Shown: positions 50,995 to 60,794 of the stretch, piece by piece | Numbering within the stretch: position 1 is the stretch's first letter | How the letters are laid out: every line of letters starts with the position of its first letter | NCBI GenBank assembly: GCA_964019695.1 | Contig: OZ026514.1 | Location: 97,664,345 to 97,728,344 of the forward strand | Source: Loripinus fragilis | Taxonomy: Eukaryota; Mollusca; Bivalvia; Lucinida; Lucinidae | Length of the DNA: 64,000 nt | Direction of reading: 5' to 3' | The notes under the pieces: generated by a model | The model's database searches: none | The model's input: the letters and a program-made list of their open reading frames with translations, nothing else | What the model was told of the DNA's origin: nothing | Made by a program: the position numbers and the translations under genes

Positions 50995-51187
50995 AGGGAG
51001 CGCAGTGGCTCAGGGGTAGAGTGCTTGACTCTAGACCGAAGTGCCGCGGGTTCGAGCCTCACCGGCGTCACTGCGTTGTGGTCCTTGAGCAAGGCACATT
51101 TATCCTAGCTTAGTACTGGTTCAACCTAGGAAGACCCGTCCCAATATAACTGAAAGATTGTTGATGGGACGTAAAGAATCAAATCAA
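50995..51187 (+). mobile_element. tRNA-derived SINE, family 1
   Basis: A box GGCTCAGGGGTAGAGTGC, B box GGGTTCGAGCC, body GTGGTCCTTGAGCAAGGCAC and tail GTTGATGGGACGTAAAG. The 13-bp target duplication ACAACCAAAAAGG lies at 50,982-50,994 and 51,188-51,200. It is roughly 90% identical to the copy at 22,142. Confidence 0.95.
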
Positions 51188-51350
51188 ACAACCAAAAAGG
51201 CAGTTCGAGTCCAAGCGTGTTTGTTTTTTATTTACCTTTATTCGATTCTTTTCAGTTCATATATATCTTTCGTGCGTTATTGTTATTTATCATTACGACG
51301 TCGCGTCTGGGAGTGAAATAACACCATGCAATAAAATCGATAAACCACTA

Positions 51351-51851
51351 TTCTTGCATAGATATCTATTCGCATAGCTGTTTACACCCATTGTCAAATG
51401 AACGAAAATCCATGTTCAAATCAGGAGATTCACGTGCTGTTTGAACATGGGTCTGAACTTGAAAACACTTAAAATGAGCCCTGCATTATTTGCATGACGT
51501 TATATGCGGAAACCGTTGCGGACCAGACTGATCATTTCGCCGATGTTTTTGTTCGCGAAAACGTTGCATACGGATATGACGTTCGAAAGTACACAGCCGA
51601 CGCCATTTTGTTTAGAGAAATCCAGTTTAAGAAAATGGACAATTTAATGTTTTAGCAGCGTTTTCAGTGCGAATTGGGCTGGAATAAGGTAAGATATGCA
51701 AGAATAACGATCACACATGTTTGTTTCATTGCATTAACACTTGCCGGGTCCCTCGGATGATGTTGAACACTCGGCCTAGCGGCCTCGTGTTCAAACAGCA
51801 TCCTCGGGATCCGGCAAATGTTAATGCATGAAAAAACATGTGTGATCCCTA
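51351..51851. mobile_element. 501-bp insertion with two inverted-repeat structures
   Basis: The left end TTCTTGCATAGATATC has an inverted partner GATATGCAAGAA at 51,693-51,704. The right part is the large hairpin 51,709-51,847. It has no coding sequence. The two parts may be separate elements, one next to the other. Confidence 0.6.
51709..51847. repeat. long hairpin, ~60-bp arms
   Basis: The left arm is GATCACACATGTTTG.., TGCATTAACA.TTGCCGG, GATG.TGTTGAACAC. The right arm is GTGTTCAAACAGCATC, CCGGCAAATGTTAATGCA, CATGTGTGATC. The loop is about 16 nt (TCGGCCTAGCGGCCTC), itself self-complementary. Confidence 0.85.
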
Positions 51852-51985
51852 TAGTGGTTTATACATTTTTGGGGAACGTTATAACGTCCATAACAACGTT
51901 GCGTACATAATGACAAAGTTATAACGTTTTACGACAGAAATGAGATGTTAAAGTAATCTTTATGCCATATGATAAATAGAATCTA

Positions 51986-52117
51986 ACATTCGTGCTCTTG
52001 TATGATTAAATATATTAAACTCGTTGTGAAAAAGAGATAAAATTCTCGGCAAGCCTCGCATTTTATCTCTTGTCCTCAACTCGTTTAATAAATTCAATAA
52101 GAACTGAGCACTTATGT
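51986..52117. repeat. family C terminal hairpin, copy 1
   Basis: Outer arms around ATATTAAACTCGTTG and CAACTCGTTTAATAAATT enclose a second hairpin GAGATAAAATTCTCGGC..GCATTTTATCTC. The same structure occurs at 57,404-57,535. Confidence 0.8.
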
Positions 52118-52145
52118 AAGATCCTCTATTTATTGGTATCATGTG

Positions 52146-52650
52146 TTTTTGTTATTTTGTAGGCACCTCACCGAGGATGCTTTCCAAAGTCATTTATTTT
52201 CTTTAGTTCCTTCTGATCACTATACACCGTATACAGTCCTGTAGCTTTTACCGTTCCGCTTTTTACTACATCACAAATAACGTCCCTTAACTATATCCAA
52301 TACTGGCCCTTATTTGTAATGTTAGATGTGAGTTGCCCAATTTAGGCAGGTTACTGTAGCTATGTACCTTTATGCGGGTACTGTACCCCCCCCCCCCCCA
52401 CACACACACAATGGCCACCACTGCGTCCCTTACCCGCGTGGATAAACCAATAAACCTCCAACGGCTAGATGAATATGGGCGTGTGGATTCTACTTTAGTA
52501 ATACTTGTAAGAACAAGCCTGAAACAAATCTATTTCAACAATATATTTTAATGACAAATATCCAATATGAAATTGCAATGTAAATACAATGATCTTAACA
52601 ATAATAAGAATGTGAGTTGTAATGGTTACATGGATAAGCAGCCGTGTTTG
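52146..52650. other. no gene; poly-C and CA microsatellite
   Basis: A C(13-14)-ACACACACAC run lies at 52,386-52,411; nothing else is recognisable. Confidence 0.4.
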
Positions 52651-52652
52651 TA

Positions 52653-52810
52653 TTCAAGCTTTTCATACTGTATGCATAGTTCTGTATATCGGGTGTTCTG
52701 GCCCAGTGTTCGGGTCGTCGACTGCAACATATTGATTTTATTCAGACACTCGACTACTAGGCCAGAACACCCGATATACAGAACTATGCGTACAGAATGA
52801 AAACCTTGAA
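52653..52810. mobile_element. MITE with 51-bp TIRs and TA duplication
   Basis: The left arm 52,653-52,703 (TTCAAGCTTTTCATACTGTA.. to TGTTCTGGCC) and right arm 52,760-52,810 pair over 51 bp with few mismatches. TA on both sides (52,651-52,652 and 52,811-52,812) suggests Tc1/mariner-type mobilisation. The loop is 56 bp. Two open frames crossing it are by-products. Confidence 0.85.
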
Positions 52811-52919
52811 TAACTGTCCTCAGATTCCAAACTTTGTGCAAAATTAAAGGACTGGTATTTTGCATTTTATCGAAAGTAAGCATAAATTACAGAACATAAG
52901 CAAAATTTCTTTCAGCCTT

Positions 52920-54173
52920 TTTATGCCCCCACGATGACAATGGCCGAGGCATTAAGTGTTACCCCTGTCCGTACTTACGTACGTACATACGTACGTCTGT
53001 CCAACGACGTCCGCCCTCTAAGTCGAATACTTTTGATCAGAATTTTATGAAACTTTGTCACATTGTTTAGTACCATAATGTCTTCTTCAAACTCGATAAT
53101 GGTCCATATCGCATCATTCTTTTAGTAGTTATGGCCCTTTGTTTATGAAAATTCACCATTTGAAACGATGTCCGCTCTCTAAGTGAAACATTTTATCAGA
53201 ATTTTATGAAACTTGGTCACATTGTTTAGTACCATGATGTCTTCTTCAAGTTCGATAATGGTTTATATCGCAAAATGCTTTCAGTAGCTATGGTCCTTTG
53301 TTTATGAAAATTAACAGTTTTAAACGATGTCCGCTCTCTTAGTCGAGTAGTTTTGATCAGAATTATATAAAACTTGGTCACATTGTTTAGTACCATGATG
53401 TTTTCTTCAAGTTTGATAATGTTCTATATGGCACCATGCTTTAAGGAGTTATTGCCCTTAGTTTATGAAAAATCATCGGTTGAAACTTTTTTATTTTAAT
53501 TCCCCATTTGAAACGATGTCTGCTCTTTAAGTCAAATACTTTTGATCAGAATTTTATGAAACTTGGCCACATTGTTTAGTACCATGATGTCTTCTTCAAG
53601 TTTGATAATGGTTTATATTGGACTGTATTTTCAGTAGTTATGGCCCTTTGTTTATGAAATTCACAATTTGAAAAAATGTCCGTTCTCTAAGTCGAATACT
53701 TTTGGTCAGAATTTGATGAAACTTGGTCACATTGTTTAGTACCATGTTTTCTTCAAGTTCGATAATGGTCCATATCGCACCATGTTTTCAGCAGTTATGG
53801 CCCTTTGTTCAAGAAAATTCACAGTTTTAAACGATGTCCGCTCTCTAAGTGAAACATTTTTATCAGAATTTTATGAAACTTGGTCACATTCTTTAGTACC
53901 ATGATGTCTTCTTCAAGTTTGATAATGTTCTATATAGCACCATGCTTTAAGGAGTTATTGTCCTTAGTTTATGAAAAACCATCGGTTGAAACGTTTTGTT
54001 TTTAATTCTATGAAACTTGGTCACATTATTTAGTACCATAATGTCTTCAAGTTTCAGAATGGCCCATATCGCATCATGCCTTCAGGAGTTATTGCTCTTT
54101 GTTAATTACAATTCCCTATCTTTGCGAATTTGGCAATAGCGGGGGCATCCGTGTCCCATGGACACATTTCTAG
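52920..54173. mobile_element. Helitron-like non-autonomous element with tandem repeats
   Basis: It begins TTTATGCCCCCACGATGAC. Seven units of about 161 bp follow (starts near 53,008, 53,162, 53,323, 53,508, 53,669, 53,829 and 53,990). It ends GCGGGGGCATCC, the hairpin GTGTCCCATGGACAC (54,151-54,165), then ATTT and CTAG before T. A short 3' hairpin followed by CTRR is the Helitron signature. No Rep/helicase is present. Confidence 0.75.
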
Positions 54174-54179
54174 TTTTAA

Positions 54180-54940
54180 AATCACATTTTTGGCATAACT
54201 CTGGCGCTGTAGCGACAGCCCACAAAAATTTTGTTCAGCAGATACACAGCTGGATATATAAGTGACAATAATTCGCGATGAATATTTTCAGAAGTAAAAT
54301 ATTGACCAAAATATTACCCTTTTTAACAGCTAGGTACCCTATTTTGTGTACTCGTTGACTGTAACCACCATGCGATGACTGCGCTGTTCGAGTACAGTGG
54401 TTCTCTAGCGTGGTAATGTCTTGAAATTGATTTGTAGCTAAACAAAATCACGGACGAAATACTAGAAGCTGACACAGTGACATTTCTTTGAAAAATCAGT
54501 CGTTTGTCTTTTTATGTTTTATATTTTCTTTGTGTTTGGCAGACAGTGTCATTCAAGCCAATCAACGAAAACTGATATATCCTGCTGCAGCGACAGTGCA
54601 GTTTATGTTGCTGGAATTAATAAGACATCTACTAATTAATTACAGACATTAACTGGTACCTTTTTCCCCCTGTCTACTTCGGGTGCGAGGGAACGATGAG
54701 CCGGAGCGTGCTCCAGATAAGCTAGTCCGAATTTTCTATGACGTTTAATGGCTTTTCTTTATTTTGATATTTGCCACTACCGAATATCAAAATATGGAAA
54801 AGCCACTTAAACATCAGAGAAGGCTCGGATTAAAGATACGCCAATCAATCCACATCTGTAAGACGCAGCGCATGATAGTTCTCTTTGTGCCATAAAAACT
54901 ATATTTCATATGAATCAGGATGGATTCCGTTGTACGCTGT
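54180..54940. other. no gene recognised
   Basis: A palindromic pair CATTTCGGTAGTG-like is seen near 54,755-54,800 (TATTTTGATATTTGCC, then CCGAATATCAAAATATGG), again foldback-type. No coding sequence was found. Confidence 0.4.
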
Positions 54941-54944
54941 AAAG

Positions 54945-55605
54945 TATAAGCGTACTTTCACACCAAAATTGGTGGCAGCTGAACCCCAGGGGTGTGTGGT
55001 TGGGGGGGGGGGGGTACTCTCATTTTTTATTCATATGTAGGCTTTGACCCAGCATCAACTGCTTACCCCCCGAAAATATCTAGAATATCAGGCACACCCC
55101 TAAAATATTTGAAATTTCAGCAACCCAAAAGAATATGCCAATTCTGTACATTGACTATAAGGAAAGACCCTAAAATGCATAGAAATGACCCATAAAACCA
55201 GTCAATTTTTGTGATGACCCCCCCCCCCCCCCCACCAAATATCCACAACTGCTCTATACCCCAAAAATATTCATTTCACCGAAAAAAAAACCCAAAAATA
55301 TTGCAATTCGAGATTTTGAACCCCCAAAATGGTCCGACACTACGTATTGTATGAAAATATTAGAGAACCCCCTGGGAGATGAACTACCTTTTATTTCCGT
55401 AGCATTTAACTCCTTTAACGGCTATGCTCTTTCTGTTTGATTGTAATAATCTGGAGAGTTACTACATCAATAACGCGTAGGAATGTTTAGTATTTATCAC
55501 TGGAGAAATGTTGGAAGTTGTTTTAATAGGAAAGTAAGTGTAATTTTACACCTGAAGGGGCGACAACTCAGCTGCCACCGCTTAAAGTGTTCACTTACAC
55601 TTTTT
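54945..55605. mobile_element. TIR element rich in homopolymer runs
   Basis: GGTGGCAGCTGA (54,971-54,982) and TCAGCTGCCACC (55,568-55,579) are perfect 12-bp inverted repeats within diverged ends of about 40 bp (GTATAAGCGTACTTTCAC against GTGTTCACTTACAC). The interior has a G run (about 55,002-55,013) and a C run (about 55,219-55,234), and repeated CCCCAAAAATATT. No transposase. Confidence 0.6.
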
Positions 55606-55640
55606 TTGACTGTGTACGTCAGCTCCAGGTGTACATAGCA

Positions 55641-55684
55641 TGCGCGGATCCAGAAAGTTTTTCAGAGGGGGGTCCAACTTTTAC

Positions 55685-55724
<40 letters not shown>

Positions 55725-55795
55725 TTGATGAGGGGATCCAATATAACACTAAAATCGGGCCATCATCGGCCTTCCAGCAAAACGCCATTTAAATA
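55641..55795. mobile_element. foldback element, family A, copy 4, half only
   Basis: It starts TGCGCGGATCCAGAAAG, contains a T run of about 38-40 (55,685-55,723), and enters the central palindrome (GGCCATCATCGGCC) but stops at its centre ATTTAAAT. The second half is missing and element E follows immediately. Confidence 0.85.
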
Positions 55796-55892
55796 GTTAT
55801 ACCATGATTGTCCACCTGTACGTAAGATAATCCACTCGCTAAAGCTCGTGGATTATCTCCAGGTACTGTTGGACAACCCATGTTATAACTAT
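55793..55892. mobile_element. foldback, family E, copy 1
   Basis: It is palindromic over 100 bp: ATAGTTATACCATG, GTCCACCTGTACG, AGATAATCCAC on the left and GTGGATTATCTCC, GGACAAC, CATGTTATAACTAT on the right. The centre is TCGCTAAAGCTC. Confidence 0.85.
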
Positions 55893-56023
55893 TACATGTC
55901 AATGGATAGGACATAAATTATAGGAGTGCCAAATTGATTATATTGTATGTCGCTTACGCAGATGATCAGCATTATACACGTGTACCATCGCTCAACTGCC
56001 CGAGTCTAAAGCTATGGTTAACT

Positions 56024-56262
56024 TGCTGTAAAACATATATTAAGTGGCCACTCAAAAAGAAGACTAAAAATTGGTTTTCAAGACCGATTGTCGCTTAATG
56101 CAGGTCAAAATATAGCAGAATGCCCAAAGAGAATATTGCGGAATGCTCTAAGAGAGCATTCTGCAACATTTTAGTCCTTCATTAAGCTACATGTACCATT
56201 TGTCTTTAAGACCTTTGTTTTGCCAATTTTTGAGTGGCCGCTTAAGACAGGTTTTACTGTAG
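56024..56262. mobile_element. MITE-like element, family G, complete copy
   Basis: The ends are inverted repeats of about 35 bp (TGCTGTAAAACATATATTAA then GTGGCCACTCAAAAA; TTTTTGAGTGGCCGCTTAAG then ACAGGTTTTACTGTAG). An inner hairpin AGAATGCTCTAAGAGAGCAT lies near 56,148. A partial copy is at 34,843. Confidence 0.75.
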
Positions 56263-56264
56263 TT

Positions 56265-57210
56265 GGTCGTTTATTTCGTAGACAGGTTTTCTCTTGGTGT
56301 GTCACAGGTATCAGATCTAAGTTCTAGAGGAGCCAAAATGTCTGAGACTGTCACATGCAATAAATAAACTTTAATAATCGTAACTCAGAATGATATCATC
56401 TGATCGGTTGACAGTAAACTTTCTTAACCCATGTTTAGCCAAGCGTCATTTTATCCGTCATAGGCAAACAGTGTGGACCCAGATCAGACACAACGGTTGA
56501 TCAGGCTCTTCACTGTTTGCCCACAGAATGTTCAATTAAAATTAGAAGAAAAAAACACTCAGTAACTCTAAAATTGGAAATGGGCTTGTCCTACTAACTG
56601 ATAACAGATAATGATAGAAACGTCTGTTTGGTTTGAAGGGATTAATGTCTCATAAACTACAAGAAATGCACCAGTCTTGTAATAAAGGGCGCAAACTTAC
56701 ATAGTGTAAAAATGAAAAATACGTCAATCGCAAAACCACAGTGCAATGCAGCCTTTGGGTGCAGTCTCCAATTTCCAATCTGCTCATTGGCATCATATAA
56801 TAAACAGAAATATACATGCATTTGCGCTGTATTTATTACTGATTTTCTATCGCAGTGTGTATTTAAATCAACAAGACTGAGATTTTTAAAATTTTAGTAT
56901 ATCATTTACGCTTCTGATTAGTTGATGGTTTGCTGACTCTAGAAACTGTGTTATTTACCAATTTTGATAAAGCCTGGCATTTGCCTTTACTTTGACAATA
57001 CCAAAGTCAAGTTTTATGATGGAACCATTCTGCATGGCTAGTGCATTCATATCATCAGGACCTGAGATTGAGTTTGATGATGTATAGAATCCATGCATAT
57101 GTATTATAATGTGTTCTGATATCCGATGGACAGGCATACTCCAGATACTGTAGATAACTTTTTAAATTTACTTATTTTAGGATGACTCAAAACCAAGACA
57201 GCGTATACTT
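56265..57210. other. no gene recognised
   Basis: Short frames without motifs on both strands. Confidence 0.35.
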
Positions 57211-57214
57211 TTTT

Positions 57215-57560
57215 ATCATATGACATCGCGTCTGGGAGTGAAATAATGCCATGCGATAAAATCTGTAAACCACTAGTGGTTTATCGATTTACGGGAAACG
57301 TTATTACGTCCACAACAACGATGCGTACATGATGACAAAATCATAACGTTTATACGTTAGAAATGAGATTTCAAAGTATTTGTCATATGATAAATAGAAT
57401 CTAACATTCGTGCTCTTGTATTATTGAATTTATTAAACTCGTTGCGAAAAAGAGATAAAATGCTCGGCAAGCCTCGCATTTTATCTCTTTTCCTCAACTC
57501 GTTTAATAAATTCAATAAAACATGAGCACTCATGTAAGATCCTCTATGTAAGTTTATTAT
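57215..57560. mobile_element. foldback element, family C, copy 2 (unbroken)
   Basis: CGCGTCTGGGAGTGAAATAA, the palindrome AAACCACTAGTGGTTT (57,276-57,291), ACGTCCACAACAACG, and the terminal double hairpin 57,404-57,535 with arms TTATTGAATTTATTAAAC and TTTAATAAATTCAATAAA. It is the reference for copy 1 at 51,285. Confidence 0.85.
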
Positions 57561-58370
57561 TGGATGGAAATAAACTGGCCGCAAAGCGGAAAAGATAAGA
57601 CTGCATCGTTAATACCATGTCAGTCTGTTTTGAGAAATTCCAGCCCCCTTTTGAAGCCAGCAAATATTTTCCTCTCTGATTTGTCAATGCCATTGCATCA
57701 TTTCATTTAAACCTTTGCAATCACTTGGTCCTCGGACAGAGGCTACAAGGTGGCAAATGACTAGGGTACCGTATCTTTGCACACAAACTTGTCACCTATG
57801 GCATTCACTTGCAATTTAATATGTGACATTTGACAGACAGCAACCTGTTATCATTTGATGGTAAACTACAACCTTTGACAGCAACCCTGTGGAAACGCAC
57901 CTCGCCTCAAACTGCAATATAATTGTCACTCTTGAAATTATCTGTTTATCGTTAAGCAATCCATTTAATATATTCATTCAATTTAATATGGCAGACATCC
58001 ATGCAGTAAATTTATGTCACATACTTCAAGGGGAGCTGGAATTTCCGCCATGAAAATATCACTATTGCTGATATGTTCCCCCAAATACAGAAGAAATAAT
58101 TACAAATTTCAGCTTTAAATGGATTATCTATAAATTTTAGTTTATAACTATGCCATCGTTAATTAAAGTATGAATGAAATTTCTGAATGTTTGCACATAT
58201 TCATGTTCTCAAGTTCAGAAAGATGAGTTCCATCATTACCAAACAGCTCTGTCATGTAGCATAGTATATGTGGACCGATTACTCTTCCTAAAGAGAATTC
58301 AGTCATAAATTGATGTGCAGTTCTATTTATTCTTTGAGTTCTAAAACTGAGGGCTTTTGAATTGTCATTT
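57561..58370. other. no gene recognised
   Basis: This could contain the 3' untranslated part of the Ngaro-like element to the right (reverse strand). The split direct or inverted repeats expected for such elements were not found. Confidence 0.35.
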
Positions 58371-58372
58371 TA

Positions 58373-58720
58373 TTATGTCTCAAAAAAACGTCTGGGCAAA
58401 ATGTCACACCAGACCAGTAAAGATGATCTGAAAACAGTGTGGATATAGTTCAAGTCATCCTTAATGGTCTTCATTAGGATAAATTCTGGAATGGAAGCAA
58501 TACTATTCCCACCTACATGTAGTATAATAGCTGCTGGATGACCTCTGATGAGCATTTGTAACTGTAGAATCTCGTATCTGGTCTGTTCCAGCTGCTCACT
58601 CCTGTGCTTTGTGGCATATGTTTTTCCATGATTAACAATCGAGTCGCCAACAATCCATATTTCTTGAGAGCAAAACTATGTGAACATTTAAAAGATGAAA
58701 TCACCCTGGTTTGCAAGTAC
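58373..58720 (-). pseudogene. SGNH/GDSL-type hydrolase domain of the Ngaro-like element
   Basis: In one reverse frame WIVGDSIVNHGK (about 58,655-58,620) gives the Gly-Asp-Ser block with the nucleophile. After a frame change, MLIRGHPAAIILHVGGNSI (block with Gly/Asn) and MKTIKDDLNYIHTVFRSSLL follow to a stop at 58,373. The pattern matches SGNH hydrolase domains carried by YR retrotransposons, whose role is unknown. The C-terminal Asp-x-x-His block is not recognisable, and the frameshift near 58,560 makes it non-functional. Confidence 0.65.
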
Positions 58721-58744
58721 GTATGTATTTAAAAAAAAAACGCA

Positions 58745-59609
58745 TTAGAGCTCCACCGTCCCAGCTTCTTGATTTTTTCTGATGATACACCATTTTAGTC
58801 AGATCGGTTGCTGTGCCGATCTGAAAGAGAGTGTTTTAAAGAGTTTTTTTAAGAGACCTATTTATGAAATGCATTTATTTAAGATGCTATTAAACTGATA
58901 TCTAGTTAGAGGGTCTCTATTTAGGTGACACAGAAAATATCCTTCATGCTTAGGACGAGCTTGTATAAACAGACTTACAGATTGTATGCAACAAATATTG
59001 CCCTTCTCAGCCGGATATATATTCAGTTTTACAGTTTTGGATTTTTGGATTTGGATAACAAGAACTTTGTTACATGAATTGTAAGATACATCACCCCATT
59101 GTAGAGCCCTGTCTGTATGCATTGACCCTGTATAAACCAGCTCACTGATTCTAAATAGGCCAGAATATGTCAAAGTAAAATGTGGTTTTGAATAGCAAAG
59201 CCTCATAAGGAAAGGACTGTAATAAATTTCATTGAATTTGGCACAAATGTCAGTCAGCAGATGTTTTGAGATGGGTGCTCGGTTATCATTCCGTTTTCGT
59301 GAGCGACAACATCATTCAAGCATCTTTTGTATCACAAAATTACTTGTTGGGTCTGTAAATTCATTAACTTTATGGAAGAAACTAATGCCAGAACAATATG
59401 TTTTTTATTGTCGCAGGGGAGGAGCTCTTCTCAAAACAAGCAGATATGAAGTACTGAACCTGTGTGACTGTAGCGGGCCTTTGAATTTCTAATTTATGGT
59501 GCATTCTAAAATTGTTGAAAGCTGTGATTGCATTTCTGTATGTTGTGTGAGTATTTGCTGCCAAGCTGGCACTCAAAAGTTTTCTGGATCTAGTTTGAAT
59601 ACATTCCAT
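58745..59609 (-). pseudogene. tyrosine recombinase of the Ngaro-like element
   Basis: The N-terminal SAM-like domain reads SASLAANTHTTYRNAITAFNN (about 59,570-59,500). After frame breaks the catalytic domain appears: SGLFRISELVYTGS (about 59,165, box I Arg), IQIQKSKTVK, then a worn FQIGTATDL where the family has H-x-x-R (Arg changed to Gln), and in another frame KIKKLGRWSSNAFF..KYIRT (about 58,770-58,720), which holds the Trp and catalytic-type Tyr. This enzyme would integrate the circular cDNA. It is dead through frame breaks and a changed active site. Confidence 0.75.
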
Positions 59610-60012
59610 AGATTTCTCGGTATGACTTCTGGGTCTTTTGCGGCCGGGACAAACTGTCAGTTATATTACACTTACCAGGAATGTGCTGTGCTTTAGCAAC
59701 TACTTTGAGCCTGAGAGACTTCAGAGTTAATGCTCTAAGGAGAGTCATAACAGTGTCTGATTTTGACGTCATTGTATTTACTACATATACTACAGCAGCA
59801 TTGTCGCAGTGAAACAAAATCCTTTTATTGCACAGCTTACTGCACCAGAGGTACAATGACACTAGAATAGGAAATAATCCAGTACCATAATATCTCTATT
59901 GAGCACTGACTTCTGACACGTCTCTGGTCATGTAGCACAGGCCCATTTCCCCGCAAAGTAAATGTTTAATCCAATGCTACCTGCACTGTCTGAGTACAGC
60001 TCAGCCTCAGCA
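59598..60012 (-). pseudogene. RNase H domain of the Ngaro-like element
   Basis: AELYSDSAGSIGLN (about 60,010-59,970) carries the first Asp. After a stop and frame change, NKRILFHCDNAAVVYVVN (about 59,820) carries the Asp of the third block, followed by VVAKAQHIPGKCNITDSLSR, with the terminal His/Asp block. It overlaps the start of the recombinase frame by about 12-20 bp. Confidence 0.75.
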
Positions 60013-60794
60013 CTTGAAATCCAGAACCTGTCATGAAATACAGAAATACCATTGTATTGTCTGAAGAAAGTTAGCCGCATTTTCAGATTGTTTTGCGTAT
60101 TTTGTGTTACACGGATATGGTGGTATGGATTTGAAGCACTGCAAGTTGCATTAATGAGCCTATGACAAATACGGCCGGCCAGGAACTATTGCCCTGTATG
60201 CAAACTGTTATACACCAATGAGACTGCAATGCTTTTAAGATTACTTTCCTTTTTGACATTGCATCCTCTATTTTCTGAAGGATATCATGAACCTTATCCA
60301 TGGACAAACGTACCACCATCTCATCAGAATCCAACTCAGGCCCCCCCCCCCCACAAAAAAAGGACACTGGTAGGGCCTTATTTTCTCACTTGCTATTGGG
60401 ACCCCTAGGTTAGACATACAAGCTTGAAATTGACTCATGGTAATTTCACAATGATTTGTCCCCCTTTTCTTACCTAAAAGAAAATCATCTAAATAATGTA
60501 GCAGCCTTCCTACTGTGGATTGTCTACGCACTGCAAATTCAAGGAAAGTAGCCCAGCTTAGTGAACAGCCAAAAGAAAGTGCTTTGTTAAAATAGTACCA
60601 GTTGTTGAAACAAAACACAAGCTGGTCAAACTCATTTTTTTTTTGCCACAAAGATAATTCTAAATGTGCTCTTCACGTCGGTCTTACCTACCAAAAAGCC
60701 CTTCCCTAACTCTTGTGCAATGGCTACCGCTTCATCAAAACATGCATATTTTACATAATATAGCTTTGGGTCTATAAAATCACTGACAGATTCA

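Larger units (their letters stand above)
51285..52145. mobile_element. foldback element, family C, copy 1, with 501-bp insertion
   Basis: It matches 57,215-57,560 from CGTCTGGGAGTGAAATAA to ATGTAAGATCCTCTAT. The insertion 51,351-51,851 lies exactly at the dyad of the AAACCACTAGTGGTTT palindrome that is unbroken in the other copy, with TA on both sides as a target duplication. A 61-codon reverse frame near 51,960-52,142 is a by-product. Confidence 0.85.

Noticed and set aside
55684..55723. Poly-T run as the A-tail of a reverse-strand retrotransposon
   Set aside because: It lies inside foldback family A at the place where other copies have a shorter T-rich stretch, so it is an expanded internal run.
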